A stretch of 64,000 bases of DNA from Streptomyces xinghaiensis S187 (GTDB lineage: Bacteria; Actinomycetota; Actinomycetes; Streptomycetales; Streptomycetaceae). The translations under genes and the position numbers were made by a program. Location of the stretch: NCBI RefSeq assembly GCF_000220705.2, contig NZ_CP023202.1:5362501-5426500 (forward strand), given 5' to 3'. Below the pieces are notes generated by a model. That model worked only from the letters and a program-made list of their open reading frames with translations. It searched no databases and was not told where the DNA came from. Below, one piece after another: positions 51,432 to 60,781 of the stretch. How positions within the stretch are numbered: position 1 is the first letter of the stretch; each line of letters opens with the position of its first letter.

Positions 51432-53546
51432 ATGGCCACCGAGCCGGCCGGCACCGGCCCCTCCGCCGAAGCCCGGAACACCGGGGACCGCTCCCCCGGC
51501 GCACCGGCCGTCACCCCGGGCGAGGAACCACGCGGCGCGGAACCACGCGGCGCGGAACCACGCGGCGCGGAACCACGCGGCGCGGAAGCCCGCGAGAGGG
51601 CCCGCACCGGGAAGGCCCCCAACGGCAAGACCCGCAACGGCAAGACCCGCACCGGGAAGGCCCCCAACGGCAGGGCCCGGACCGCCGGTGCCCGCCGCCA
51701 CGACGAGGCCCGTACCCCTCCGGCCGCCGCCGGCGCCTCTCCCGCGGACCCGGCCCCCGGCGCCCGCCGGCTGCTGGCCGGCGCCGCGCGCCGCAGCACC
51801 GGCCGGGCCGTCCTGATCCTCCTCGCCACCACGGCCTCCGCCGCCGCGACCATCGCGCTGCCCGCCGTGCTCGGCCACACCCTCGACCTGCTGCTCGCCG
51901 GGCGGGACGGAGCCCAGCCGTGGGTGGCGCTCTGCGGCGTGCTGCTCGCGGCCGAGGTCCTGCTCGACGCGCTCACCGCCCACGCCACCGGCGTCACCAA
52001 CGCCCGCTCCACGGCCTGGCTGCGCAACCGGGGCACCGCCCACCTCCTCTCCGTCGGCCCGCGCCGCGCCGCCCGCTTCACCCCGGGCGACGTCGTGACC
52101 CGGCTGACCGGCAACGCGGCCGAGGCGGGCACGGTCCCCGCCACCGCGGCCGCCTCCGCCGCCTCGCTGCTCACGCCGGTCGGCGGCATCGTCGCCCTCG
52201 TCCTCGTCGACGTCTGGACCGCCGCCGTGTTCCTCGCCGGGGTGCCCGTCCTCCTGCTGCTTCTGCGGGTTTTCGTCCGCAGCTCCTCCGACAGCGTGAC
52301 GCGCTACCAGCGCATCCAGGGAGACATCGCGGCCCGGCTGATGGAGGCACTCGGCGGCGCGCGGACCGTCGCGGCCGCCGGTACGGCGCGCCGTGAGCGG
52401 GACCGGGTGCTCGCGCCCCTCCCCGAACTCGACGCCCAGGGGCGCCGGATGTGGCAGGTCTACGGCCGCGCCGTCACCCAGGGCGGCATCCTGGTGCCGC
52501 TGCTGACCACCGCCGTCCTGGCCGTCGGCGGAGTGCGGCTGGCCGCCGGGCAGCTCAGCGTCGGCGAACTCCTGGCCGCCTCCCGCTACGCGGGCCTCGC
52601 CGCCGGGATCGGCGCCGTCGTCAGCCAGCTCAGCGCCCTGGTGCGCGGCCGGGCCGCCGCCCGCCGCACCGCCGAACTGCTGTCCGCGCCGCGCGTGCGC
52701 CACGGCACCCGCCGTCTGCCGCCCGGCGGTCCCGGCCGGCTCGAACTGCGCGGCGTCACCGTCGTCCGGGGCGGCGCCCGGGTGCTCGACGGCGTCGACC
52801 TCACCGTCCCCGGCGGCGTCACGGCCGCCGTCGTCGGGCGCTCCGGCGCCGGCAAGTCGGTCCTGGCCGCCGTGGCCGGCCGGCTGGAGGACCCGGACGG
52901 CGGCACCGTCCTGCTGGACGGCGTGCCGCTGCCCGACCTCGACCGGGCGGAGCTGCGCCGCGAGGTCGGCTACGCCTTCGAACGCCCGGCGCTGTTCGGC
53001 GGCACCGTGGGCGGGGCCATCGCCTTCGGCGCCGGCGAGCCCCCGGAGGAGACCGTACGGTCCGCCGCCCGCACCGCGCGCGCGGACTCCTTCATCCGCC
53101 TGCTGCCCGCCGGCTACGCCACCCGGCTCGCCGACGCGCCGCTCTCCGGCGGCGAGCTCCAACGCCTCGGACTGGCACGGGCGTTCGCCCACGCCGGCCG
53201 GCTGCTGGTGCTGGACGACGCCACCTCCAGCCTGGACAGCGTCACCGAGCTGGAGGTGGGCCGCGCCCTGACCCGGGACGTACGGGCCGGCACCCGCCTG
53301 CTCATCGCCCACCGGGTCTCCTCGGCGGCCCGCGCCGACCTGGTGGTCTGGCTGGAGAACGGGCGCGTCCGCGCCGTGGGGCCGCACGAGGTCCTGTGGG
53401 AACGCCCCGCGTACCGCGCGGTCTTCGCCGGCACTGGCAGCGGCACCGGCACCGACGCCGAAGCGCCCGACCCGCCCGGCCCGGCGGTCACCGGTGCTCC
53501 GGGCCCCGTTCCCGGCGGCCGGGGCCGGACGGGGGGTGCCCCGTGA
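51432..53546 (+). CDS. ramA: SapB ABC exporter subunit RamA
   Basis: A 704-residue ABC half-transporter: five to six membrane segments (about residues 120-400), then an ATPase domain with GRSGAGKS, LSGGELQRLGLA and LLVLDDATSSLD. With RamB it is thought to export SapB. The N-terminal 110 residues are an unusual low-complexity extension containing four exact EPRGA copies (15-bp DNA repeats, 51525-51584) and KAPNG/KTRNG repeats. ATG at 51432; a later in-frame start is possible. The stop overlaps the ramB GTG. Confidence 0.93.
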   Translation: MATEPAGTGPSAEARNTGDRSPGAPAVTPGEEPRGAEPRGAEPRGAEPRGAEARERARTGKAPNGKTRNGKTRTGKAPNGRARTAGARRHDEARTPPAAAGASPADPAPGARRLLAGAARRSTGRAVLILLATTASAAATIALPAVLGHTLDLLLAGRDGAQPWVALCGVLLAAEVLLDALTAHATGVTNARSTAWLRNRGTAHLLSVGPRRAARFTPGDVVTRLTGNAAEAGTVPATAAASAASLLTPVGGIVALVLVDVWTAAVFLAGVPVLLLLLRVFVRSSSDSVTRYQRIQGDIAARLMEALGGARTVAAAGTARRERDRVLAPLPELDAQGRRMWQVYGRAVTQGGILVPLLTTAVLAVGGVRLAAGQLSVGELLAASRYAGLAAGIGAVVSQLSALVRGRAAARRTAELLSAPRVRHGTRRLPPGGPGRLELRGVTVVRGGARVLDGVDLTVPGGVTAAVVGRSGAGKSVLAAVAGRLEDPDGGTVLLDGVPLPDLDRAELRREVGYAFERPALFGGTVGGAIAFGAGEPPEETVRSAARTARADSFIRLLPAGYATRLADAPLSGGELQRLGLARAFAHAGRLLVLDDATSSLDSVTELEVGRALTRDVRAGTRLLIAHRVSSAARADLVVWLENGRVRAVGPHEVLWERPAYRAVFAGTGSGTGTDAEAPDPPGPAVTGAPGPVPGGRGRTGGAP
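51525..51584. repeat. 15-bp tandem repeat in ramA
   Basis: Four perfect copies of gaaccacgcggcgcg, in frame, encoding (EPRGA)4 in the N-terminal extension. Exact identity points to recent slippage. Confidence 0.95.
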
Positions 53547-55462
53547 CCCGGCCCGGAGAAGACCCGGCAGTGCGGCCGCGGCCCCGGTCCGGGAAGGACC
53601 GGGCCGGGCGGGGGGCGCTGCGGCGGATCCTGCCGCAGGCGCGCCGGTTCCTCGGGGCGCGGCTCCGCGTCCTGGCCGCGCTCGGCGGCTGGTCGCTGCT
53701 GGAGTCGGCGCACACCTTCCTCGGCGGCTACAGCGTGGCGCAGGCCCTCGACCGCGGCTTCCTCGCCGGGGACACCCGCACCGGACTCCTCTGGCTGGCC
53801 GTGGCCGCCGCGGCCGTCGTCGTCGGAGGCTTCGCCAACCAGGGCGTGTTCCGCGGGCTGGCCGGCCTCGTCGAACCCCTGCGCGACGGGCTGCTGCGCC
53901 GGGTGGTGTCGGCCTCCCTGCGCGAGGCGGTCGCCGATCCGGCGCGGGCCGACAGCGCCGTCGTCTCCCGGATCACCCACCAGACGGAGACCGCCCGGGA
54001 CAGTTTCGCCGGACTGGTGCTGGTGGCCCGCTCCTTCCTGTTCACCGCCGCCGGCGCCCTGCTCGGGCTGGCCTCCCTCGCCCCCCTGCTGCTGCTCGTC
54101 GTCGGGCCGCCGCTGCTGCTGGGCCTGGCCCTGTTCCTCGCCACGCTGATCCCGATGGCCGCCCGGCAGCGCGACTACCTCCGCGCGGACGAGGCGCTCG
54201 CCGAGGAGTACGGGGCCGTCGCCGGAGGTGTCCGGGACATCGTGGCCTGCGGTGCCGAGGACCGTACGGCTGCGCGGGCCGCGCGGCTCGCCGACGCCGA
54301 GCTGGGCGCCGCGCGGTCGCTCGCCCGGTGGGCCGCGGCGCGCACCCTGTCGCTCGGGGTGGCCGGACAACTGCCCGTCCTGCTGCTGGTCTTCGCGACG
54401 CCCTGGCTGCTGGACAGGGGTGTCACGGCCGGTGAACTGCTGGGCGCGCTCACCTACCTGACGCAGTCGCTGCTGCCCGCGCTGCACACCCTGATGACGG
54501 CGCTGGGCGCCGCGGGCACCCGGCTGCTGGTGATCCTGGACCGGCTCACCGGCGGCCACGACGGACCACCGGGCGCGGAGACGCCCGGCCCCGGGGCGCC
54601 CGGCTCCGTCAAGGGCCGCGCCGCGGTACCGCATCCGGACGCGGCCTTCTCGGCGGCGCCCCCGGTCCCGATCGCGGTCCCGATCGCGGTCCCGATCGCG
54701 GTCCCGATCGCGGGGCCGGACGGCGGGCCGGAGCCGGGCGCGCCGGCCGTCGAACTCCGTTCGGTCACCTTCGCCTACGGCGCCGGGGCGCACCCCGTGC
54801 TGCGCGATCTGGACCTCACCGTCGGGGCGGGGGAGTGCCTGGCGGTGGTCGGGCCGAGCGGCATCGGCAAGTCCACCCTGACCGGCCTGGTCGCCGGGCT
54901 GCTGACGCCCGGCCGGGGGGAGGTCCGGGTGCTCGGCCGCCCCGCCCGCGCGTGGCCGGCCGGGGAACCCGCGCGCCTGCGGGTCCTCATCCCCCAGCAG
55001 GCGTACGTCTTCACCGGCACCCTGCGGGAGAACCTGCTCTACCTCTGCCCGGACGGCGCCCCGCCGGAGGCGGTGAGCGCATCGGCGGAGGCGGTGGGCC
55101 TGACCGGGCTGGCGGACCGGCTCGGCGGTCTCGACGCCGTCGTCGACCCCGCCGTGCTGTCGCAGGGGGAGCGGCAGTTGATCGCCCTGGCCCGGGCACA
55201 TCTGTCCCCCGCCCCGGTGGTGCTGCTGGACGAGGCGACCTGCCATCTGGACCCGGTGGCCGAGGAGCGGGCCGAGCGCGCGTTCGCGGAGCGGCCGGGC
55301 ACGGTCATCACGGTCGCGCACCGGATCAGCTCGGCCCGCCGGGCCGACCGGGTGCTGGTGATGGACGGGGTGCACGCGGTCTGCGGCAGCCACGACGAAC
55401 TGCTGGACCGCTCCGGCCTCTACCGCGATCTCGTGGGCCACTGGCAGACCGTGCGCGTCTGA
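53543..55462 (+). CDS. ramB: SapB ABC exporter subunit RamB
   Basis: A 639-residue ABC half-transporter, partner of RamA. Membrane domain at about residues 40-330. ATPase domain with GPSGIGKSTL, LSQGERQLIALARAH and VVLLDEATCHLD. Between them a linker contains (VPIA)4, encoded by four exact 12-bp repeats (54665-54712). GTG at 53543 overlaps the ramA stop (GTGA). A 23-bp perfect hairpin follows the stop. Confidence 0.93.
   Translation: MTRPGEDPAVRPRPRSGKDRAGRGALRRILPQARRFLGARLRVLAALGGWSLLESAHTFLGGYSVAQALDRGFLAGDTRTGLLWLAVAAAAVVVGGFANQGVFRGLAGLVEPLRDGLLRRVVSASLREAVADPARADSAVVSRITHQTETARDSFAGLVLVARSFLFTAAGALLGLASLAPLLLLVVGPPLLLGLALFLATLIPMAARQRDYLRADEALAEEYGAVAGGVRDIVACGAEDRTAARAARLADAELGAARSLARWAAARTLSLGVAGQLPVLLLVFATPWLLDRGVTAGELLGALTYLTQSLLPALHTLMTALGAAGTRLLVILDRLTGGHDGPPGAETPGPGAPGSVKGRAAVPHPDAAFSAAPPVPIAVPIAVPIAVPIAGPDGGPEPGAPAVELRSVTFAYGAGAHPVLRDLDLTVGAGECLAVVGPSGIGKSTLTGLVAGLLTPGRGEVRVLGRPARAWPAGEPARLRVLIPQQAYVFTGTLRENLLYLCPDGAPPEAVSASAEAVGLTGLADRLGGLDAVVDPAVLSQGERQLIALARAHLSPAPVVLLDEATCHLDPVAEERAERAFAERPGTVITVAHRISSARRADRVLVMDGVHAVCGSHDELLDRSGLYRDLVGHWQTVRV
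54665..54712. repeat. 12-bp tandem repeat in ramB
   Basis: Four exact copies of gtcccgatcgcg, in frame, giving (VPIA)4 in the linker ahead of the ATPase domain. Confidence 0.95.
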
Positions 55463-55491
55463 CGGTGCGCCCGGGAGGCCCGGAAGGTCCG

Positions 55492-55543
55492 CCGCCCGCC
55501 GCCCCTGCCCCGTCGGCCTCGACGGGGCAGGGGCGGCGGGCGG
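55492..55543. terminator. strong bidirectional terminator between ramB and ramR
   Basis: Perfect 23-bp arms (55492-55514 and 55521-55543) around the loop ggcctc, lying between the convergent ramB and ramR stops. It is the longest perfect hairpin noticed in the window. Confidence 0.88.
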
Positions 55544-55551
55544 GGCAGGAC

Positions 55552-56181
55552 TCAGACCCAGCCGGCGCTCTGCGATATGCGAACGGCGTCGATGCGGTTT
55601 CTCGCACCGGTCTTGCGGATCACCGAGGCCATGTAGTTGCGCACGGTCCCGTTGCACAGGTGCAGGCTCTTGGCGATCTCGGCGATCGGCGCGCCCTCGG
55701 CGGCCAGGGAGAGCACGCTCAGCTCGCGTGCCGTCAGCGGCATCTCGGCCGCCTGCATGAAGCCGAAAGCGAGCGATTCGTCCACGAATCGCTCGCCCTT
55801 GGACACCTTGCGGATGGCGTCCAGTAATCGCTGCGGGGTCGCGTTCTTGCTGACGTACCCCAGGGCGCTGGCGTCGAAGGCGCGGCGGAGCGCGCCCGGC
55901 CGTCCCGCGGTCACCAGGGCGAGCAGCGCGCTGCGGCGGCCGGACCGGAGCCCCTGGGCCCCCCGGCCCTCCGGTTCGGCGGCTTCCAGGACCGCGGTGA
56001 GCGAGTCCGAGGCCGGGTTGTCGGCGTCGACCACGCAGACGTCCGGACGGGTGGCTTGCGCTCGCGCCGGGAACTTGTCCCAGGTCGCCGCCGTGACTTC
56101 CAAATCGTGCTCCCTCCCCAGCAGTGCGGCCAGCGCCGACCGCAGAAGCCCGATGTCGTGCACCAGAAGTACCCGGATCAC
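55552..56181 (-). CDS. ramR: orphan NarL/FixJ-type response regulator RamR
   Basis: A 209-residue regulator, the activator of ramCSAB. The receiver keeps the phospho-acceptor-like Asp in DVCVVDADNP and Lys in GYVSKNATP. However, the acidic pocket pair is His-Asp (LLVHDIGLL) rather than Asp-Asp or Glu-Asp, and an extra GRGAQGLRSGRRS segment is inserted. The C-terminal LuxR-type HTH reads LTARELSVLSLAAEGAPIAEIAKSLHLCNGTVRNYMASVIRKTGARNR. No kinase gene adjoins it. It is convergent with ramB. Confidence 0.93.
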   Translation of the reverse strand: MIRVLLVHDIGLLRSALAALLGREHDLEVTAATWDKFPARAQATRPDVCVVDADNPASDSLTAVLEAAEPEGRGAQGLRSGRRSALLALVTAGRPGALRRAFDASALGYVSKNATPQRLLDAIRKVSKGERFVDESLAFGFMQAAEMPLTARELSVLSLAAEGAPIAEIAKSLHLCNGTVRNYMASVIRKTGARNRIDAVRISQSAGWV

Positions 56182-56357
56182 TTGCCCGTCCCCTCCAGAC
56201 TCGTGTGCACCGGTGGTCTCCCATGTGTCCGTCTATGTCCGTCGGAACATCTGATGAGTTGAGTCGTCCAAGAGCGCGTTCCCACAACGCGGGCGAGGGA
56301 ACGGACGACACGGGACTTGGCGTACGGACTTGCCCTACGTCCCGTGCTGTAGTCGGT

Positions 56358-57074
56358 TCAGCGGGCGTGTTCCGGAGCTTTTGCGGGGTTTCGCGCGCCC
56401 CTCGCATGCGCCACCTCCGCGCCCCCCTGGCGCGCCCCTTCCGCGCTTCCCGGTGCCCCCGCCTCCCGCGGGGCCGTGAGGTCGATGAGCCGGCAGGCGG
56501 TCTCGATGTCGGTGCGCACCCTCTCCGTGGAGGAACGGCCCGCCAGCCAGGCCACGAGCGTCGCGTGCCAGGTGTGCTCGATGACGCGGACCGCCGAGAG
56601 CAGTTCGGGGCCCGGGGTGCCGGTCCGCCCCACGGCGTCCAGGACGATCGTGGTGGTCAGCCGGGACACGGCGGCCACCTCCTCGCTCACCGACCGGTCG
56701 GCGAAGGTCAGCGCCCGCACCATCGCGTCCGCCAGCAGCGGCTCGCGCCGCATCGCCCGGAAGGCGCGCAGCACGGTTTCGGCCACCCGGGCCGAGGGCG
56801 CCTCCGCGGCCACGGGTCTTCTCGCCGGTGTCTCGTACAGCCGCTGCAACTGGTCCCGCAGCGTGGCGACCAGCAGATGGATCTTGGACGGGAAGTAGCG
56901 GTAGAGGGTGCCGAGGGCGACCCCGGAGCTCTCCGCCACCTCGCGCATCTGCACGGCGTCGAAGCCGCCCCGGCTCGCGAGTTCGGCACTCGCACGCAGG
57001 ATCGACCGACGACGTGCTTCCTGACGCTCCGTCAGGCGCGATGGGGAGAGCTGTGACGCTGATTCCGTGGCCAT
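56358..57074 (-). CDS. TetR-family regulator, KstR-like
   Basis: A 238-residue TetR repressor. The HTH (RRRSILRASAELASRGGFDAVQMREVAESSGVALGTLYRYFPSKIHLLVATL) and the following VAETVLRAFRAMRREPLLADAMVRALTFAD and IEHTWHATLVAWLAGR closely follow the pattern of mycobacterial KstR. KstR controls cholesterol or lipid genes and responds to acyl-CoA-linked steroid intermediates. An exact match to its operator pattern lies upstream of the divergent operon at 57365. The C-terminal 35 residues are disordered. Its ligand here is unknown and need not be a sterol. Confidence 0.85.
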   Translation of the reverse strand: MATESASQLSPSRLTERQEARRRSILRASAELASRGGFDAVQMREVAESSGVALGTLYRYFPSKIHLLVATLRDQLQRLYETPARRPVAAEAPSARVAETVLRAFRAMRREPLLADAMVRALTFADRSVSEEVAAVSRLTTTIVLDAVGRTGTPGPELLSAVRVIEHTWHATLVAWLAGRSSTERVRTDIETACRLIDLTAPREAGAPGSAEGARQGGAEVAHARGARNPAKAPEHAR

Positions 57075-57364
57075 ATGTCCCGATCCGTGACATCTCCGGT
57101 GTGCGCCGCCATCCGCAGGGGCACCTCACCGTGCCCGAGTGCTCACGGCGGGCGCAAGCTCAGGGCATGGCTCCGGAGGTGCGGAAAGGCCCGACGGCGC
57201 GCCGACCGTGGTGCGAATCACCCGGCCCGGACCGGCGGTAAGGGCTACCTGCCGGTAGATTCGAAGCTCCTCCCACGGCGGACGACCACGGCGGGCGACC
57301 ACGCGGACGGCCGGGCGGACAGCCGGGCGGGGTGACGGACGGGCGGCCGGGCGGCCGGCCAAGC

Positions 57365-57378
57365 TGAAACTTGTTCTA
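57365..57378. promoter_or_regulatory. KstR-type operator
   Basis: tgaaacttgttcta fits TnnAACnnGTTnnA at every fixed position. It lies 56 bp upstream of the glycosyltransferase GTG, overlapping the likely promoter, in the 359-bp gap between the divergent TetR gene and that operon. The rest of the gap has no gene. Confidence 0.72.
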
Positions 57379-57433
57379 GATTGGCGCGAGCCGCTACGCT
57401 CCGGCAGAACTGAAGTGAGAAGGGGCCCGAAGA

Positions 57434-58840
57434 GTGACCGCTGAGGCCGCACCGGCAGCCGCATCGAGCCCCTCCGCCGGAACCCCCGGCCCTCTCGCGG
57501 CCGACGGCGGACGCCCGCTGCGCATCGCGCTCCTCACGTACAAGGGCAACCCCTTCTGCGGCGGCCAGGGCGTCTACGTCCGGCACCTCTCCCGCGAACT
57601 CGCCGCGCTCGGCCACTCCGTCGAGGTCATCGGCTCCCAGCCCTACCCGGTCCTCGACGAGACCCCCGGCCCCGGCGGGGTGAGCCTCACCGAGCTGCCC
57701 AGCCTCGACCTCTACCGGCAGCCCGACCCGTTCCGCACCCCCAGGCCCGGCGAGTACCGCGACTGGATCGACGCCCTGGAAGTGGCCACCATGTGGACCG
57801 GCGGCTTCCCCGAACCGCTCACCTTCAGCCTCCGCGCCCGCCGCCATCTCGCGGCCCGCCGGGGCGCGTTCGACGTGGTCCACGACAACCAGACCCTCGG
57901 CTACGGCCTGCTCGGCGGCCCCGCCCGGCTCGGCGCCCCGCTCGTCACCACCGTCCACCACCCCATCACCGTGGACCGGCGGCTCGACCTCGACGCCGCC
58001 ACCGGACCCTGGCGCCGCGCCTCCGTCCGCCGCTGGTACGGCTTCACCCGCATGCAGAAGCGCGTCGCCCGCCGGCTGCCGTCCGTACTGACCGTCTCCG
58101 GCACCTCCCGCGACGAGATCGTGGAACACCTCGGCGTGCCCGGGGACCGCATCCACGTCGTCCACATCGGCGCCGACACCGAACTGTTCTCCCCGGACCC
58201 CTCGGTCCCCGAGATCCCCGGCCGGATCGTCACCACCTCCAGCGCCGACGTCCCTCTCAAGGGCCTGGTCCACCTCGTCGAGGCGCTCGCCAAGCTCCGC
58301 ACCGAGCACCCCGGCGCCCATCTGGTCGTCGTCGGCAAGCGCGCCGAGGACGGGCCCGTCGCCGCCGCCATCGAACGCTACGGGCTCGCCGACGCCGTCG
58401 AGTTCGTCAAGGGCATCAGCGACACCGAACTGGCCGACCTCGTGCGCGGCGCCCAGATCGCCTGCGTGCCCTCCCTCTACGAGGGCTTCTCCCTGCCCGC
58501 CGCCGAGGCCATGGCCACCGGCACCCCGCTGGTCGCCACCACCGGCGGGGCCATCCCCGAGGTCGCCGGCGAGGACGGCGAGACCTGCCTGGCCGTACCG
58601 CCGGGCGACGCCGGAGCCCTCGCCGCCGCGCTCGGCCGGCTGCTCGACCCCCACGACGGCCCCGCGCTGCGCCGCCGCCTCGGCCACGCCGGCCGGGAAC
58701 GCGTGCTCTCCCGCTTCACCTGGGCCCGCGCCGCCCGCGGCACCGTCGAGCACTACCGGCGGGCCGTGGAGCGGCAGGGCGCCGCCCTCCCGGCCGGAGC
58801 CGCCCCCACCGCCCCTTCCACCGGCCGTCCGCGCGGCTGA
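57434..58840 (+). CDS. GT4-family glycosyltransferase
   Basis: A 468-residue GT-B enzyme. The N-terminal domain opens IALLTYKGNPFCGGQGVYVRHLSRELAALGH. The nucleotide-sugar site is in the C-terminal half: SSADVPLKGLVHLVEAL, PSLYEGFSLPAAEAMATGTPLVAT and GGAIPEVAGEDGETCL, the E-x7-E signature of GT4. It transfers a sugar retaining its configuration; the acceptor is unknown. First gene of a three-gene operon, with the methyltransferase 35 bp downstream. GTG start. Expression is likely under the KstR-like repressor. Confidence 0.92.
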   Translation: MTAEAAPAAASSPSAGTPGPLAADGGRPLRIALLTYKGNPFCGGQGVYVRHLSRELAALGHSVEVIGSQPYPVLDETPGPGGVSLTELPSLDLYRQPDPFRTPRPGEYRDWIDALEVATMWTGGFPEPLTFSLRARRHLAARRGAFDVVHDNQTLGYGLLGGPARLGAPLVTTVHHPITVDRRLDLDAATGPWRRASVRRWYGFTRMQKRVARRLPSVLTVSGTSRDEIVEHLGVPGDRIHVVHIGADTELFSPDPSVPEIPGRIVTTSSADVPLKGLVHLVEALAKLRTEHPGAHLVVVGKRAEDGPVAAAIERYGLADAVEFVKGISDTELADLVRGAQIACVPSLYEGFSLPAAEAMATGTPLVATTGGAIPEVAGEDGETCLAVPPGDAGALAAALGRLLDPHDGPALRRRLGHAGRERVLSRFTWARAARGTVEHYRRAVERQGAALPAGAAPTAPSTGRPRG

Positions 58841-58875
58841 CCGGACGCCCCCCGACCGAAAGAGGCAGACCCCGA

Positions 58876-59658
58876 GTGCTGACCGTCGACTTTTCCCGGT
58901 TTCCGCTGGCCGCGGGCGACCGCGTGCTCGATCTCGGCTGCGGCGCGGGCCGGCACGCCTTCGAGTGCTACCGGCGGGGCGCGCACGTCGTGGCGCTCGA
59001 CCGCAACACCGAGGAGATCCGCGAGGTCGCCACCTGGTTCGCCGCCATGAAGGAGGCGGGCGAGGCCCCGGCCGGCGCCACCGCCACCGCCATGGAGGGC
59101 GACGCGCTGGCACTGCCCTTCCCCGACGACAGCTTCGACGTCGTCATCATCTCCGAGGTGATGGAACACATCCCCGATGACAAGGGTGTGCTCGCCGAGA
59201 TGGTCCGCGTCCTCCGGCCCGGCGGCCGGATCGCCGTGACCGTCCCCCGCTACGGGCCGGAGAAGGTCTGCTGGGCGCTCTCCGACGCGTACCACGAGGT
59301 CGAGGGCGGCCACATCCGCATCTACCGCGCCGGGGAACTGGTCCGCAGGATCCGCGAGGCCGGGCTGCGCCCCTACGGCAGCCACCACGCGCACGGGCTG
59401 CACTCGCCCTACTGGTGGCTGAAATGCGCCTTCGGCGTCGACAACGACAAGGCGCTGCCCGTCCGCGCCTACCACAAGCTGCTGGTCTGGGACATCATGA
59501 AGAAGCCGCTGCTCACCCGGGTCGCCGAACGCGCGCTCGACCCGCTGATCGGCAAGAGCTTCGTCGTCTACGCCACCAAGCCGCGGCTCCCGGACACCGG
59601 CCCCGTCGACGGCCCGGCCGACGCGGCCACCGACGGCACCGCCGAGGGCCGGGCGTGA
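58876..59658 (+). CDS. class I SAM-dependent methyltransferase
   Basis: A 260-residue Rossmann methyltransferase with motif I VLDLGCGAGRHAFE, the acidic loop VVALDRN, motif II FDVVIISEVMEHIPDD and motif III VLRPGGRIAVTVPRYGPE (Methyltransf_11 type). The WWLKCAFGVDN region may contact the substrate. GTG at 58876; its stop overlaps the GTG of the next gene. Probably modifies the same product as the glycosyltransferase. Confidence 0.92.
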   Translation: MLTVDFSRFPLAAGDRVLDLGCGAGRHAFECYRRGAHVVALDRNTEEIREVATWFAAMKEAGEAPAGATATAMEGDALALPFPDDSFDVVIISEVMEHIPDDKGVLAEMVRVLRPGGRIAVTVPRYGPEKVCWALSDAYHEVEGGHIRIYRAGELVRRIREAGLRPYGSHHAHGLHSPYWWLKCAFGVDNDKALPVRAYHKLLVWDIMKKPLLTRVAERALDPLIGKSFVVYATKPRLPDTGPVDGPADAATDGTAEGRA

Positions 59659-60740
59659 CCAGCCCCGGCCGCACCGAACGCCTGGTCCTGCCCGGGGTCC
59701 TCACCGCCGAGCAGGCCGCCGCCACCGTGGGCGGCATCCTCGCCCACCAGCGCGAGGACGGCGCCATCCCGTGGTTCCGCGGCCACCACCTCGACCCCTG
59801 GGACCACGTCGAGGCCGCCATGGCCCTCGACGCCGCCGGTGAACACGAGCGGGCCGAGGCCGCCTACCGCTGGCTGGCCGAACACCAGCTGCCGGACGGC
59901 TCCTGGTACGCGGCCTACGCCGACGGCGACCCGGCCGCACCCACCGACCGCGGCCGGGAGACCAACTTCGTCGCCTACGTCGCCGTGGGCGTCTGGCACC
60001 ACTACCTCTCCACCGGCGACGAGACCTTCCTCGACCGGATGTGGCCCACCGTCTACGCCGCCGTCGAGTTCGTCCTCGCCCTCCAGCAGCCCGGCGGGCA
60101 GATCGGCTGGAAACGCGAGGCCCCGGAGCGCGACGGCGACGCGGGGGCGGCCGTCACCGACGCGCTGCTCACCGGCAGCTCCTCCATCCACCAGGCGCTG
60201 CGCTGCGCCCTGGCCATCGCCGAGCAGCGCGAGGACCCGCAGCCCGACTGGGAGCTGGCGACCGGACTGCTCGCCCACGCCATCCGGCACCACCCGGAGC
60301 GCTTCCTGGACAAGTCCCGCTACTCCATGGACTGGTATTACCCGATCCTCGGCGGGGCGCTGACCGGCACCGCGGCCAAGGAGCGCATCGAGGAGGGCTG
60401 GGACGACTTCGTGGTCCCCGGACTCGGCGTCCGCTGCGTGCTGCCGAACCCGTGGGTCACCGGCGGCGAGAGCGCCGAACTGGCGCTCGCCCTCTGGGCC
60501 ATGGGGGAGTCGGACCGCGCCGTGGACATCCTCCGCTGGATCGGCCGTCTCCGGGACGACGAGGGCATGTACTGGACGGGCTATGTCTACGAGGACGCCG
60601 CCTTCTGGCCGGAGGAGCAGACGACCTGGACGGCCGGTTCGGTGCTGCTGGCCGTGGCCGCCCTCGGGGGCGACGAGGCCACGACGGCCGTCTTCGGCGG
60701 CGAACGGCTGCCCGCGGGGCTGGACCCGGACTGCTGCTGA
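59655..60740 (+). CDS. alpha/alpha-toroid (prenyltransferase-like) protein
   Basis: A 361-residue cytoplasmic protein with terpene-cyclase/glucanase-like toroid repeats: ILAHQREDGAIPWFRGHHLDPWDHVEAAMALDAAG, YRWLAEHQLPDGSWYAAY, TNFVAYVAVGVWHHYL and SMDWYYPILGGALTG. No DDxxD prenyl-diphosphate motif is evident, so hydrolysis or binding of a glycan or lipid is as likely as prenyl transfer. GTGA-coupled to the methyltransferase. Ends DPDCC. The hairpin at 60782 terminates the operon. Confidence 0.85.
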   Translation: MTSPGRTERLVLPGVLTAEQAAATVGGILAHQREDGAIPWFRGHHLDPWDHVEAAMALDAAGEHERAEAAYRWLAEHQLPDGSWYAAYADGDPAAPTDRGRETNFVAYVAVGVWHHYLSTGDETFLDRMWPTVYAAVEFVLALQQPGGQIGWKREAPERDGDAGAAVTDALLTGSSSIHQALRCALAIAEQREDPQPDWELATGLLAHAIRHHPERFLDKSRYSMDWYYPILGGALTGTAAKERIEEGWDDFVVPGLGVRCVLPNPWVTGGESAELALALWAMGESDRAVDILRWIGRLRDDEGMYWTGYVYEDAAFWPEEQTTWTAGSVLLAVAALGGDEATTAVFGGERLPAGLDPDCC

Positions 60741-60781
60741 GGCGGGACGGCTGTGGCGGCGGAGGAGCCGCCGGTCCGGCA

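Noticed and set aside
53114..56407. 1097-codon minus-strand frame across ramA and ramB
   Set aside because: Antisense shadow of the two ABC exporter genes. No motifs are recognisable.
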